In this document: one piece after another, positions 51,202 through 61,095 of the stretch
Layout: each line of letters starts with the position of its first letter
Position numbering within the stretch: the stretch's first letter is position 1
NCBI RefSeq assembly: GCF_025685395.1
Contig: NZ_JAGSYA010000004.1
Span: 2,542,001-2,606,000 of the forward strand
Direction of reading: 5' to 3'
Source: Terriglobus tenax
GTDB taxonomy: Bacteria; Acidobacteriota; Terriglobia; Terriglobales; Acidobacteriaceae
Length of the DNA: 64,000 nucleotides
Translations under genes and position numbers: made by a program
The notes under the pieces: model-generated
What the model saw: only the letters and a program-made list of their open reading frames with translations
The model's database searches: none
What the model was told of the DNA's origin: nothing

Positions 51202-51222
51202 GGCCGGGGCATCGCCCCGGCC
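51202..51222 (-). terminator. Terminator of rpoZ (minus strand)
   Basis: 9-bp stem GGCCGGGGC / GCCCCGGCC with a 3-nt loop; on the minus strand it is followed by TTTTACTGT, 25 nt after the rpoZ stop. It also backs up rpoC termination from the other side. Confidence 0.85.
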
Positions 51223-51247
51223 TTCGTATGAATCCTGAAAATCCAGC

Positions 51248-51472
51248 TTAGAACGTAACGATATCCACCGTCGGCAGCGGAGCCACAATCTTCTTGGTCT
51301 CGATCACCTTGCCGTACTTACCTTCGCTGATATCGCCCAGCACCGTGTTCATGGTGTCTTCCGTGCGGGTTGCGGGGATGTGCATGTGCTTGGTGGCGCG
51401 GGCTGTGGCCTGACACAGGCGGAAGCGGTTGGGGATCTGATTGAGGGCGCGATAGACCTGTTCGGAACGCAT
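51248..51472 (-). CDS. rpoZ: RNA polymerase omega subunit (short, divergent)
   Basis: From ATG 51472, with AAGGAG seven bases upstream, 74 residues. The start MRSEQVYRALNQIPNRFRLCQATARATKHMH fits the omega pattern NRF/Y-L-(x)-A-(x)-RAR/K, and TRTEDTMNTVLGDI resembles the region after it in acidobacterial omega proteins. Omega helps assemble beta' into the polymerase core and contributes to ppGpp response. E. coli omega is 91 residues. Its position convergent to rpoC supports the call but is not proof. Confidence 0.78.
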   Translation of the reverse strand: MRSEQVYRALNQIPNRFRLCQATARATKHMHIPATRTEDTMNTVLGDISEGKYGKVIETKKIVAPLPTVDIVTF

Positions 51473-51706
51473 GGTGAAGCTCCTTGGGCAAAAGCCGTGC
51501 AGTGACTGCGGTAAAAGGTTCGGGCTCGTCGCACACAAGGATCAGCGCTGGATGAGAAGCGAGCAGGAAAGCGGGCACGGTAACGGCCCTCTCTCTAGTG
51601 TAACGATGCTCCGGGCTGCTCAAACATTTCGTTTGTGACAAAAATGCAATCGCCGGTGTCTAAACTGCACATTGCAGTTGTTATGCACCCCTGGAGGGCT
51701 CCTGCT

Positions 51707-53908
51707 TTGAGATCGTCTACCGCCGTGCTGTTTGTTTCGCTGGTCTCCTCGTCCCTGGTCAACCCCGCAAACATCGCCGCACAGCAGGCCCGGCCCGCCG
51801 CTACGCCTCGCGTATTGAGGCCCTCCACCGAAGACCGCACCCAAAATCTGCCTGTCCGCCGGGTCGCGCTCTACAAAAACGGTGTCGGCTACTTTGAGCA
51901 CGCGGGCCAGGTTGACGGAAACCAGCAGGTCACCATCGACTTCACCACTTCCCAGCTCAATGACGTGCTGCAGACGCTTACGGCCATTGACCTGAACGGC
52001 GGCAAGATCAGGAACGCCGGTTATAACTCCACCACACCGCTGGAACAGCAGTTGAAGAGCCTTCCCCTCTCGCTGAATGAGAACCCCACCGAGGCCGATT
52101 TCTACCAGGCCATCCGTGGTGCGCGTGTGGAGGTCACCGGCAACGGAGCAGCCATTACCGGCCGCCTGCTGAACGTGGAGCAGCGTGAACTGCCCGCCGC
52201 CGAAGGCAAACCGCAGCCGAGCGCGCAGTTCCTTACCGTCATTTCTGAGGGTGGTGGCGTTCGCACACTCCAGCTCACCTCGCAAACGCAGGTGCGCCTG
52301 CTGGATGGCTCGCTCAACCAGGACGTCGCCCACTACCTGCAGCTACTCTCCTCCACGCGCAACCAGGGGCTACGCCATCTGACGCTCAGCGCCACCGGCA
52401 CTGGCGCACGCCAGTTGCTGGTCAGTTATATCTCTGAGGTGCCGGTCTGGAAGTCCACCTACCGCTTCATCTTCGCGGACAGCGCCACGCAGAAGCAGCA
52501 GGCGACGCTGCAGGCCTGGGCGATTGTCGACAACACCGTCGGCGCGGACTGGGACGACGTGCAGCTCTCGCTCATCGCCGGCTCGCCGCAAAGCTTCATC
52601 CAGCCGCTCTCGCAGCCTTACTACACGCGCCGACCGGAGATTGGTTTGCCGACGCAGGCGCAGCTGACGCCGCAGACGCACCAAAGCGGCGACATGAATG
52701 GTGCCGCTGCACCACCGCCGTCCCAGATAGGCAGTGCAAATGAATCGGTGACGGTGACGGCTGCGGAGCCGATGCTGCAAACTGAGTCGGCAAGCGTAGC
52801 GGCTCTCCCTCTAAACGGGAGACAAACGGCCCGTTTCGCAAAGGGGGCGGGAATGGGAGGCGGTGGGGGGATAGGAGCAGGCATGATCACCCCCGAACTC
52901 GTCGAGTCCTCCGTCACTGCTGCCGCTTCCACCGCCGCTTACGACAACTACTTCGAGTACAAGCTCACCCAGCCCGTTACCATCCGCAAGAATGAGTCGG
53001 CCATGGTGCCGGTGTTGCAGTCCAAGCTCGATGTGGAGCGTGTCACGCTCTGGTCCAGCGCGCAGCCGCGCCCGCTCCGCGCGCTCTGGGTAACCAACAC
53101 CACCGGGGCCACGCTCGACAGCGGCAGCTTCTCCATTGTGGAGAATGGCAACTTCGGTGGAGAAGGCCTGTTCGATGTCATTCATCCCGGCGAGAAGCGC
53201 CTGCTTTCCTATGCCGCGGACGACGCCGTGCGCGTCAGCACGGAGTCAAACCTCAACTCGCGCCATCTGCAGAAGATCACCGTGCGGAAAGGTGTTTTGA
53301 CGGGGGTCAACCGCGAGATCGCGGAGATCACCTACGTCATCCACAACGCGGCTACCTCGCCGCGCATGGTTGTTGTGGAACACCATCGTCGTGCGGGCTG
53401 GGAGCTGGACTCGCACACGCAGCCCACGGAGACCACACCAACCGCCTACCGCTATGGCGTCGCCGTCGCGCCCGGAGAAACCGTCCGCCTGCATGTAGGC
53501 GAGCGCCATACCCTTTCGCAGGTCTGGCAACTGGCGCAGATGAATGACCAGCAGATTGACATGGTGCTGCGTACCAACGGCAACGATGCGAAGCTGCGGC
53601 AACTGCTTGAGCCGGTCATCGCCGCCCGCCAGCGCGTTGCGGATGTCGACCAGCAGATCTCTTCCCGGAACGACGAGATGGAGAAGATCAACGACGACCA
53701 GGAACGTCTGCGCAAGAACCTCTCGGCGCTGAAGTCCTCGGCAGAGGAGCGTGCACTGGTCCGCCGTTACACCACGGAGCTGAATGCCCAGGAAGACCGT
53801 CTGGCCACGTTGCGCAAGGAGACTGACACGCTGAAGACCGATCGCGAGAAAGCCCAGGCCGACTTCGACGCAAAGCTGCAGGCGCTTGAGGTGGATGAGA
53901 CGCTGTAG
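51707..53908 (+). CDS. Secreted DUF4139-domain protein
   Basis: From TTG 51707, preceded by GGAGGG at eight bases, 733 residues with signal peptide RSSTAVLFVSLVSSSLVNPANIAAQ; an ATG at 51683 is in frame but has no ribosome binding site. The N-terminal RVALYKNGVGYFEHAGQVDG and the later YFEYKLTQPVTIRKNESAMVPVLQ match DUF4139, a beta-rich domain shared with mucoidy-inhibitor (MuiA) proteins. The last 100 residues form a coiled coil (RQRVADVDQQISSRNDEMEK..). A Gly/Met-rich loop (AKGAGMGGGGGIGAGM) sits mid-protein. The family acts in the envelope, but its function is unknown. Confidence 0.82.
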   Translation: MRSSTAVLFVSLVSSSLVNPANIAAQQARPAATPRVLRPSTEDRTQNLPVRRVALYKNGVGYFEHAGQVDGNQQVTIDFTTSQLNDVLQTLTAIDLNGGKIRNAGYNSTTPLEQQLKSLPLSLNENPTEADFYQAIRGARVEVTGNGAAITGRLLNVEQRELPAAEGKPQPSAQFLTVISEGGGVRTLQLTSQTQVRLLDGSLNQDVAHYLQLLSSTRNQGLRHLTLSATGTGARQLLVSYISEVPVWKSTYRFIFADSATQKQQATLQAWAIVDNTVGADWDDVQLSLIAGSPQSFIQPLSQPYYTRRPEIGLPTQAQLTPQTHQSGDMNGAAAPPPSQIGSANESVTVTAAEPMLQTESASVAALPLNGRQTARFAKGAGMGGGGGIGAGMITPELVESSVTAAASTAAYDNYFEYKLTQPVTIRKNESAMVPVLQSKLDVERVTLWSSAQPRPLRALWVTNTTGATLDSGSFSIVENGNFGGEGLFDVIHPGEKRLLSYAADDAVRVSTESNLNSRHLQKITVRKGVLTGVNREIAEITYVIHNAATSPRMVVVEHHRRAGWELDSHTQPTETTPTAYRYGVAVAPGETVRLHVGERHTLSQVWQLAQMNDQQIDMVLRTNGNDAKLRQLLEPVIAARQRVADVDQQISSRNDEMEKINDDQERLRKNLSALKSSAEERALVRRYTTELNAQEDRLATLRKETDTLKTDREKAQADFDAKLQALEVDETL

Positions 53909-54001
53909 CGAATCGCATCCGCAACCTGCTGGCAACTCTGTCCCGCACGGCAAGAAAGTGCAAAGCGAGTTCCATAAGCCGTGATGTAATCTCAGCCCAG
54001 A

Positions 54002-54910
54002 ATGGTTCTGCGCAATCTCGATCTCGATACGCTGCGAACGCTGGTCATCGCGCATGACCTTGGCGGCTATGCGCAGGCGGCGGAGCGGCTCGGACGCACA
54101 CCTTCCGCCATCAGTCTGCAGATGAAGCGTTTGCAGCAGGATCTCGACATTCCGCTCTTCCGCAAATCCGGCCGTGGACTTGCACTTACTGAAGCCGGAG
54201 AGACGACACTCGCCTACGCGCGCCGCATGCTCGCTCTCAACGACGAGCTGATGGACACTATGCACGGCGCCACGCTCGCGGGTCTTATCCGCATCGGCTG
54301 CCCGCAGGACTTCTCGCCCATTCTCCCTGGTGTCCTCTCTCACTTTGCCACGCTCTACCCGCGCATGCAGGTGGAGCTGCACATTGAAGGCAACGCCGCC
54401 CTGGCTGACTCTCTTGAGAAGCAGCAGCTCGACCTCGCTCTCGTCATCGGCCAGGCGGACCGTGCTGCGGCTGTCACCATCGGAGAGCTCAAACTCGTCT
54501 GGATCGCCTCAACCCTCTTCACACCACCCGGCGACCAGCCGCTGCCCATCGCCGTCCTTGGTCCGCAGTGCGCCTTCCGTAAGCGGGCTATCCAGCAGCT
54601 TGAAGAGATCACACGCTCTTACCGCATAGCTGCAACCAGCCCCAGCCTCAACGGCCTGTGGGCCGCGGTGCTCGGTGGCCTTGGGATCACGGCGAGGACA
54701 GCACTTGGCCTGCCTGCCGATCTGATCTGTGGCCCGTCGCTCTTTGGTCTACCCGCGCTCGGCGGCATGCCTGTCACACTGCATCGCAACCCGCATGCCA
54801 CGGGGCCGGTCATCGATCGCTTCAGCACCCTGCTCACCTCGGCACTCACCCTTGCCTTGCAGCAGTCAGGCAAGCCACGCAACCGCCTGCGTCTCCTCCG
54901 CGAAGCATAA
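54002..54910 (+). CDS. LysR-family transcriptional regulator
   Basis: A 302-residue protein. The N-terminal winged helix-turn-helix is typical: LDLDTLRTLVIAHDLGGYAQAAERLGRTPSAISLQMKRLQQDLDIPLFRKSGRGLALTEAG. Residues about 90-295 are the LysR substrate-binding domain (RIGCPQDFSPILPGVLSHFATLYPRMQVELH). It probably regulates a neighbouring gene or the downstream lipocalin-like gene, but there is no divergent partner, so the target is unclear. No separate ribosome binding site is obvious before the ATG. Confidence 0.92.
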   Translation: MVLRNLDLDTLRTLVIAHDLGGYAQAAERLGRTPSAISLQMKRLQQDLDIPLFRKSGRGLALTEAGETTLAYARRMLALNDELMDTMHGATLAGLIRIGCPQDFSPILPGVLSHFATLYPRMQVELHIEGNAALADSLEKQQLDLALVIGQADRAAAVTIGELKLVWIASTLFTPPGDQPLPIAVLGPQCAFRKRAIQQLEEITRSYRIAATSPSLNGLWAAVLGGLGITARTALGLPADLICGPSLFGLPALGGMPVTLHRNPHATGPVIDRFSTLLTSALTLALQQSGKPRNRLRLLREA

Positions 54911-54979
54911 GCACCGCTCAACAGAGCGATGAAAACAATCAAATTGTGCTGTGAGTAAGTCATCGGTAGCGTGGACGTC

Positions 54980-55468
54980 ATGCGCTACCTCCGCTATTCC
55001 GCCCTGCTTGCCTCCCTTATCCTTGCTTCAAATGCCGTCGCGCAATCTGCAAAGGATCTTGTCGGCACCTGGAAGCTGATCGCCGCCGACAAGCTGCTGC
55101 CCGACGGTACACGCACCCTCGACTACGGAGCCAACCCGCACGGCATCGCTATCTTCACCGCCGACGGCCACTACGCCATCGAGATCTATCGCGACCAGCG
55201 TACAAAGTTCTCCTCCGACGACCGTCTGAAAGTCACCGCCGACGAGTACAAGCAGACCTTCCTTACTCTCAGCGTCCACTTCGGTACCTACACGGTCGAC
55301 TCGGCCAGGGGTACCATCGCCTTCCACGTGGACCGCGCCTCCACCCCTAACCTGGACGACACTATCCAGGTCCGTCCCTTTGAACTCAAAGGCGACCAGC
55401 TCAGTTGGAAGGTCGCTGCCCGCCCTGATGGCAGCATTCCCATCACCGTGCTCGAACGGATCAGGTAA
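54980..55468 (+). CDS. Secreted lipocalin-like domain protein
   Basis: From ATG 54980, 162 residues with signal peptide MRYLRYSALLASLILASNAVAQS. The mature part opens with KDLVGTWKLIAADKLLPDGTR, the lipocalin-like (PF13924-type) signature in which GTWKL starts the barrel, followed by GIAIFTADGHYAIEI and a terminal ITVLERI strand. It should bind small hydrophobic ligands in the periplasm. It lies 69 nt after the LysR gene on the same strand. Confidence 0.8.
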   Translation: MRYLRYSALLASLILASNAVAQSAKDLVGTWKLIAADKLLPDGTRTLDYGANPHGIAIFTADGHYAIEIYRDQRTKFSSDDRLKVTADEYKQTFLTLSVHFGTYTVDSARGTIAFHVDRASTPNLDDTIQVRPFELKGDQLSWKVAARPDGSIPITVLERIR

Positions 55469-55535
55469 ACCGTGGTGGGAATCGCCGGACGCCCATGTTC
55501 CGCTTTTGGGACATGGGCTTGTACTGATCGACGAA

Positions 55536-56711
55536 CTATCTTGCCGGCCAACTCCATTTCGGAGTGTTGAACAAGGTCGCACCCTTCAGCACGGTCTCCC
55601 CAAATGACTTCTCGAGAGGCAGAGGAACGCACACCTGCTCCTTCACCAATGCGCTAATCAGCGTCTGCGCATGCGATACAACAATCACCTGTGTCTGACG
55701 AGCCGCCACGATGATCAACCGCGCCAGCGCAGGCAGCAGGTCAGGATGCAGGCTGGTCTCCGGTTCGTTCAGCACCATCAGTTGCGGAGGCCGCGGCGTC
55801 AGCAGGGCTGCCAGCCACAGCAGGTAACGCAGCGTCCCATCGGAAAGCTCCGCGGCAGATAAGGGGCGTAATAATCCATGCTGTCGCAGTGTCAGGTTGA
55901 ACCGCCCGTCCAACACCTCAACGCTCAACTCGCTCCCCGGAAACGCATCCTCCAACGCAGTCGCAAGCGCCTGATCGGAACGAATCTCAAGGATGGTCTG
56001 CAGCGCTGCCGCCAGGTTGCTCCCATCGTGATGAAGAACCGGGCTGAACGTCCCAATCTGACTGGTGCGTGCAGGCGCGTCGGCGTCTGTGCGGAAGTGA
56101 TCGTAAAAACGCCATCCTCGCACGGCCTCCCGTACAGCCAGCATCTCCGGAGCTCGGTGCGGATCGGGCACCGTGGTCAGCATGCTGTCGGTATCGCCCA
56201 GGTGCTGGGTCAGCATTGTGGGCTCTTCATCCTTTGTCGTCGAGAGCCACACAAAGTTGTTTCGCCGATCTACCATCGCTGCCGCCTTGCGATACAGCGG
56301 CCCATGCCAGATGCACTCCCGCTTCACGCCCGGATCAAGCCGGAAGATTGTTGCCGGAGGTAGCCCTGTCCGATACCCAAGATCAATGCTGTACCCGTAT
56401 TCATCGCCACCGAAGCCGAGCTTCAAACTTGCGGGCTTTCCGCTATTCGCCAATCCCTCTACTCTGTAATCGCCCTGCCGAACACCACGGGCAATCGTCT
56501 CCGGCCCGGCCCAGAAGGTCGAAGGCAGCCCGCCTTCCCGCGCAAGTGATGAAACCACAGCGTTTTGCGCTACATCGGCAAGCAGCCGCAGCGAACGATA
56601 AACATTCGATTTTCCGCTGCCATTGGCCCCTGTAATCACGCTGAGCTGCCCAAGCGGCAGCACCAGCTCCCGGATCGAACGGTATCCATGAATGGCAATC
56701 GTGCGGATCAT
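55536..56711 (-). CDS. Solitary AAA-type ATPase (RecF/COG4637-like)
   Basis: A 391-residue ABC/SMC-type ATPase. Walker A is TGANGSGKSN (about residues 27-36) after IHGYRSIREL; the signature LSAAELSDGTLRYL (about 280), Walker B LMVLNEPETSLHP and the switch histidine VVSHAQTLI follow in order, so ATP hydrolysis looks intact. Such proteins act singly or as the ATPase of defence pairs. Here no nuclease partner is adjacent and the GC content is like that of the chromosome. It is convergent with the lipocalin gene and divergent from gyrA. Confidence 0.82.
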   Translation of the reverse strand: MIRTIAIHGYRSIRELVLPLGQLSVITGANGSGKSNVYRSLRLLADVAQNAVVSSLAREGGLPSTFWAGPETIARGVRQGDYRVEGLANSGKPASLKLGFGGDEYGYSIDLGYRTGLPPATIFRLDPGVKRECIWHGPLYRKAAAMVDRRNNFVWLSTTKDEEPTMLTQHLGDTDSMLTTVPDPHRAPEMLAVREAVRGWRFYDHFRTDADAPARTSQIGTFSPVLHHDGSNLAAALQTILEIRSDQALATALEDAFPGSELSVEVLDGRFNLTLRQHGLLRPLSAAELSDGTLRYLLWLAALLTPRPPQLMVLNEPETSLHPDLLPALARLIIVAARQTQVIVVSHAQTLISALVKEQVCVPLPLEKSFGETVLKGATLFNTPKWSWPAR

Positions 56712-56841
56712 CTCTCCAGCAGCTTACTTCACCCGGAACCCGCCCGTTGCAAATGCGGAAATCCCCAACAAAATCAACCACTTTCGAGCACTTTCCAGCC
56801 TGTCAAACCGTCCCCTGAAACGGTATACTTAAACCACTTAC

Positions 56842-59718
56842 ATGGCAGACGATCAGAACCAGCTCCCCCTCTCCGGTAACGCAGGAAATAACGGCGACGG
56901 CAACGGTCCCATCGACCCGCGCGCGGCCACCAGCATCATCCCCATTAATATCGAAGAGGAGATGCGCCGGAGCTATCTCGACTACTCCATGTCGGTCATC
57001 ATCGGGCGCGCCCTGCCCGACGTCCGCGACGGCCTGAAGCCTGTGCATCGCCGCATTCTCTACACCATGTCGGAGATGGGCCTCTCGGCCAACAAGAAAT
57101 ACACCAAGAGCGCCAAGATCGTCGGACAGGCCATGGGTCAGTACCATCCCCACGGCGACTCGGCCATCTACGACGCCTTGGTGCGCCTGGCTCAGCCCTT
57201 CTCCATGCGCTACCCCATGGTCGATGGCCAGGGCAACTTCGGCTCCGTCGACGGCGACCCGCCGGCCGCTATGCGTTACACCGAATCCCGCATGACCAGG
57301 ATCGCCGGCGAAATGCTCGCCGACATCGACATGGACACCGTCGACTTCACCCCGAACTACGACGAGTCCGTGCTGGAGCCCACCGTTCTGCCCACGCGCG
57401 TGCCGAACCTGATCATCAACGGTTCTGAAGGCATCGCCGTCGGCATGGCCACCAAGATTCCGCCGCACAACCTGACCGAGGTTGTCTCCGCCGCCATCGA
57501 AATGGTGCAGAACCCCGCTGCTGGCATCGACGAAGTCCTCAAGCACGTCCAGGGCCCCGACTTCCCCACCGGCGGTATCATCTACGGTAAGTCCGGTATC
57601 CGCCGCGCCTATGAAACCGGCCGCGGACGCTTCCTGGTTCGCAGCAAGGTCGCCACGGAGAACTCCACCGGCGGCCGCCAGGCGCTGGTCGTCACCGAGC
57701 TGCCCTTCCAGGTCAACAAGTCCAACCTCATCAAGCGCATCGCCGAGCTGGTCAACGACAAGACCATCGACGACATTTCCGGCATCGACGACTTCTCCGA
57801 TCGCCAGGGCATGCGCATCGTCATCGAACTGAAGCGCGGCGCGCAGCCCGAGATCGTTCTCAACCAGCTCTTCAAGCACACCTCCATGCAGGAGAGCTTC
57901 TCCATGATCTTCCTGGCCGTCCACAACGGCCAGCCCCGCGAGCTCCCGCTCCCCGACGCCATCCGCGCCTTCATCGATCACCGCATCGACGTCGTCCGCC
58001 GCCGTACAGCCTTCCTTCTGGCCAAGGCCCGCGACCGCGAGCACGTCCTGCTCGGCTACCAGATCGCGCTAGACCACCTGGACCAGGTGATCCGCACCAT
58101 CCGCAACAGCGAAAACCGCGCCGCAGCCCGCGAGAATCTGTTCCGCTTCTTCTCCGGCCGCGCCATCAACCTGAACGGTACGGAGCTGGCCGGCGTCACG
58201 CTTGACCCGGTGAAGTACAACATTGCCGCCGACCTGCTGCCCGCCAACGGATCGCTGATCCTCAGCTACAAGCAGATCGATACCATCCTCGAACTGCAGC
58301 TCTATCGCCTTACCCAGCTCTCCATCGACGAGATCCTGAAGGAACTCGCCGAGGTCCGCGACAACATCGCCGAGTACGAGTCCATCCTCGCCAGCGATAA
58401 GAAACTGCGCGGCGTCATCGTGGCTGAGCTCAAAGACGTCCTCGCCAAGTATGGCGACGAGCGCCGCACCCAGATCGTCGACGAAGGCGCCGAGCTCACC
58501 CTCGAAGACCTCATCGCCGACGAGCAGGTCGCCGTCACCGTCTCCAACACCGGCTACCTCAAGCGCACGCCCATCTCCACCTACCGCCAGCAGCGTCGCG
58601 GAGGCACCGGCCGCCTCGGCATGAAGACCCGCGAAGAGGACTTCGTCGCCCAGCTCATCGTCGAGAGCACGCACGCCTACCTGCTCTGCTTCACCAACAC
58701 GGGCCGCGTCTTCTGGGTCAAGATCTACGAGATTCCCGACGTCGGCGCCGCCGGCAAGGGCAAGCACATTGCCAACCTGCTGGCGCTGCAGCCGGGCGAG
58801 AAGATCGTCACCTACCTCGGCATCCGCGACCTGAACGAAGAAGGCAAATTCATCCTCTTCGCCACACAGCTCGGCACCGTCAAGAAGACCCCGCTGACGG
58901 ACTTCTCCAACGTCATGCAGCGCGGCATCATCGCCATCAACATCGACAAGAACGATGAGCTGATCGGTACCCGCGTCACCGAAGGTGACGACATCATCTT
59001 CCTCGCCACCCGCGAGGGCATGGCCATCCGCTTCCCGGAAAAGCACGACCCCGAAAAGGGTACCGGCCTGCGTCCCATGGGCCGCAACGCCAGCGGCAAC
59101 AAGGGCATCACGCTCAAGAAGGACGACTACGTCATCGGCCTGGCCGTTACCCCCAGCCCGGAGTCACGCGCCACGCGCCGTGACGAGCTGGCACTGGAAA
59201 AGAACCTGGTGAAGGAACTCGCCGAGGTCCGCGCCCAGATTGAAGCCGCCTCCGCGGAGCTGACCACCGCCCGCGAATCCGGCAACGAGGAAGCCGCCAA
59301 GGAAGCCGGCAAGAAGCGCGACAAGGCCTACGACAAGCGCGACCAGCTGGACGAAAAACTGGGCCTCAGCCCCTGCCTCATCCTCTCCGTCACGGAGAAC
59401 GGCTTCGGCAAGCGCACCAATGTTGAGGAGTACCGCCTGCAGTCCCGCGGCGGCTCCGGCGTCATCAACATGAAGGCCACCGCCAAGACCGGCAAGGTCT
59501 CCGCCATCAACCTGGTGGACGAGACCAGCGAGCTGATGGCCATCAGCCAGTTCGGCAAAATCATCCGCATCGACACCAAGACCATCCGCGCCGCCGGCCG
59601 GGGAACACAGGGAGTCAAACTCCTCAACCTGGACGACGCTGACAAGGTAGCCGCGGCGGTTGTGATTCCTCCGGATGAGTCGGGGAATAAGGAACCGGAG
59701 CAGGGTCTGTTGCAGTAG
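56842..59718 (+). CDS. gyrA: DNA gyrase subunit A
   Basis: A 958-residue protein. The catalytic tyrosine lies in AAMRYTESR, the quinolone pocket reads [12 protein letters not shown] (serine and aspartate of the sensitive form), and the GyrA box QRRGGTG, needed for negative supercoiling, identifies it as gyrase rather than topoisomerase IV. The C-terminal beta-pinwheel is interrupted at about residues 770-842 by a charged coiled coil ([34 protein letters not shown]), explaining the extra length over the E. coli protein (875). A TATACT box (56823-56828) lies so close to the ATG that the mRNA may have a very short leader. Confidence 0.97.
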   Translation: MADDQNQLPLSGNAGNNGDGNGPIDPRAATSIIPINIEEEMRRSYLDYSMSVIIGRALPDVRDGLKPVHRRILYTMSEMGLSANKKYTKSAKIVGQAMGQYHPHGDSAIYDALVRLAQPFSMRYPMVDGQGNFGSVDGDPPAAMRYTESRMTRIAGEMLADIDMDTVDFTPNYDESVLEPTVLPTRVPNLIINGSEGIAVGMATKIPPHNLTEVVSAAIEMVQNPAAGIDEVLKHVQGPDFPTGGIIYGKSGIRRAYETGRGRFLVRSKVATENSTGGRQALVVTELPFQVNKSNLIKRIAELVNDKTIDDISGIDDFSDRQGMRIVIELKRGAQPEIVLNQLFKHTSMQESFSMIFLAVHNGQPRELPLPDAIRAFIDHRIDVVRRRTAFLLAKARDREHVLLGYQIALDHLDQVIRTIRNSENRAAARENLFRFFSGRAINLNGTELAGVTLDPVKYNIAADLLPANGSLILSYKQIDTILELQLYRLTQLSIDEILKELAEVRDNIAEYESILASDKKLRGVIVAELKDVLAKYGDERRTQIVDEGAELTLEDLIADEQVAVTVSNTGYLKRTPISTYRQQRRGGTGRLGMKTREEDFVAQLIVESTHAYLLCFTNTGRVFWVKIYEIPDVGAAGKGKHIANLLALQPGEKIVTYLGIRDLNEEGKFILFATQLGTVKKTPLTDFSNVMQRGIIAINIDKNDELIGTRVTEGDDIIFLATREGMAIRFPEKHDPEKGTGLRPMGRNASGNKGITLKKDDYVIGLAVTPSPESRATRRDELALEKNLVKELAEVRAQIEAASAELTTARESGNEEAAKEAGKKRDKAYDKRDQLDEKLGLSPCLILSVTENGFGKRTNVEEYRLQSRGGSGVINMKATAKTGKVSAINLVDETSELMAISQFGKIIRIDTKTIRAAGRGTQGVKLLNLDDADKVAAAVVIPPDESGNKEPEQGLLQ

Positions 59719-59772
59719 GATGTCGGTATTGTTACCGAGGCCGCGTCAGGATCGTTGGCACAAGGGAGACCA

Positions 59773-61095
59773 ATGAGAATAACTGAAGTTAGCATTTCAA
59801 AGTTATTCGGAATATTTGACCACACCATTCGAATGGCTTTGGATGATCGGATAACGATCATCCATGCACCGAACGGATATGGAAAGACGACTATTTTACG
59901 CTTGTTGAACGGGTTCTTCACCGGTCGGTTCACAGACATCGAGTCCGTGCCTTTCGATGAGTTCTCGATCTTACTTGAAGATTCAACGGCGATACGGGTG
60001 TTCCACCTACCTCGGCGAGAAAAGCGTAAAGGAGATGGGTTGCTCGTTCGTCTAGAGCGCGAAGGGATTTTGCTGGATGAAACTCACCTTCGTACTCTAG
60101 ATCCACGTGAAGCCGAATTTCCCTTACATGCGATCGACGAATTTCTCCCATTTCTGACTAGGATTGGCGAATCGACTTGGCGCAATATAGAGAATGGCGA
60201 AGAACTCTCGTTTGGCGAGATTTTCAATCGCTATGAAGATATGCTCCCCGTACGACTGACAAGACAGAAAACTGCGCCATGGCTAAGAGAACTCACTCAA
60301 TCTATAAAGATACGTTTTATTGAAAGTCAAAGGCTCTCAAGAGACAGTCGTAATTCGAGAGGTCACCGCAACAGTGGTGTGGAACCTGCAGTTGCTTTTT
60401 ATTCCAAGCAGATAGCCCGTGAGATGACACGTAGGCTAGCTGAATATGCTGAACTCTCTCAATCTCTGGATCAGACTTTTCCAATGAGACTTGTTGAGCA
60501 TTTGTCAAGTGGTAGTGCCACCTCTATGTCTCCCGAAGAGCTCGAGGAAAGATTGGGTGCACTCGATCAAAAGAGGGCGCGACTTCGAGAAGCTGGTTTA
60601 CTTGAGCGCGAAGATGTCAGTTTCAAAGTCCCCCCGGCGCTTCAGGATCTAGCTCAGCAAGTGCTGCCGATGTATGTGAGTGATGTAGAGAAAAAGCTTG
60701 GTGTTTTTGCTAATATACTCGAGAAAATAGAGTTATTTAAAGCCATAGTTTCTCAACGATTTCGCTACAAGACAGCCACTATCGACAAAGAGAATGGGTT
60801 CACCTTCGAAAGTATGGGGCAGACACTCTCTCCGATGGTGTTATCGAGCGGAGAGCAACACTTACTAGTGCTCTGGTCAGAACTGATTTTCATGGTAGAT
60901 AAGGGATCGCTTGTGCTCATTGATGAGCCGGAGATGTCCTTACACATCTCATGGCAGCAAGACTTCCTTAGAGAACTGTCCGCTATTACACGGCTATCAA
61001 ATTTCGATGCTCTCATCGCGACGCATTCACCTCAGATTATCAATGAGCGTTTCGATCTCGTATCTGTCTTAGAAGGTCCGGAATGGCATAGATGA
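59773..61095 (+). CDS. AAA ATPase, AriA-like component of a candidate PARIS defence system
   Basis: From ATG 59773 (AAGGGAG at 4 nt; the frame is open from TTG 59755), 440 residues. Walker A APNGYGKTT (about 33-41) follows KLFGIFDHTIRM; late in the protein LSSGEQHLLVLWSEL is the ABC signature, SLVLIDEPEMSLHI Walker B, and IATHSPQII the switch histidine. This split architecture is that of AAA_15/AAA_21 ATPases such as AriA, OLD and RecF-like sensors. Sequence is strikingly AT-richer than gyrA upstream. The last four bases overlap the DUF4435 gene. In PARIS the AriA ATPase senses phage anti-restriction proteins and releases AriB. Confidence 0.8.
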   Translation: MRITEVSISKLFGIFDHTIRMALDDRITIIHAPNGYGKTTILRLLNGFFTGRFTDIESVPFDEFSILLEDSTAIRVFHLPRREKRKGDGLLVRLEREGILLDETHLRTLDPREAEFPLHAIDEFLPFLTRIGESTWRNIENGEELSFGEIFNRYEDMLPVRLTRQKTAPWLRELTQSIKIRFIESQRLSRDSRNSRGHRNSGVEPAVAFYSKQIAREMTRRLAEYAELSQSLDQTFPMRLVEHLSSGSATSMSPEELEERLGALDQKRARLREAGLLEREDVSFKVPPALQDLAQQVLPMYVSDVEKKLGVFANILEKIELFKAIVSQRFRYKTATIDKENGFTFESMGQTLSPMVLSSGEQHLLVLWSELIFMVDKGSLVLIDEPEMSLHISWQQDFLRELSAITRLSNFDALIATHSPQIINERFDLVSVLEGPEWHR

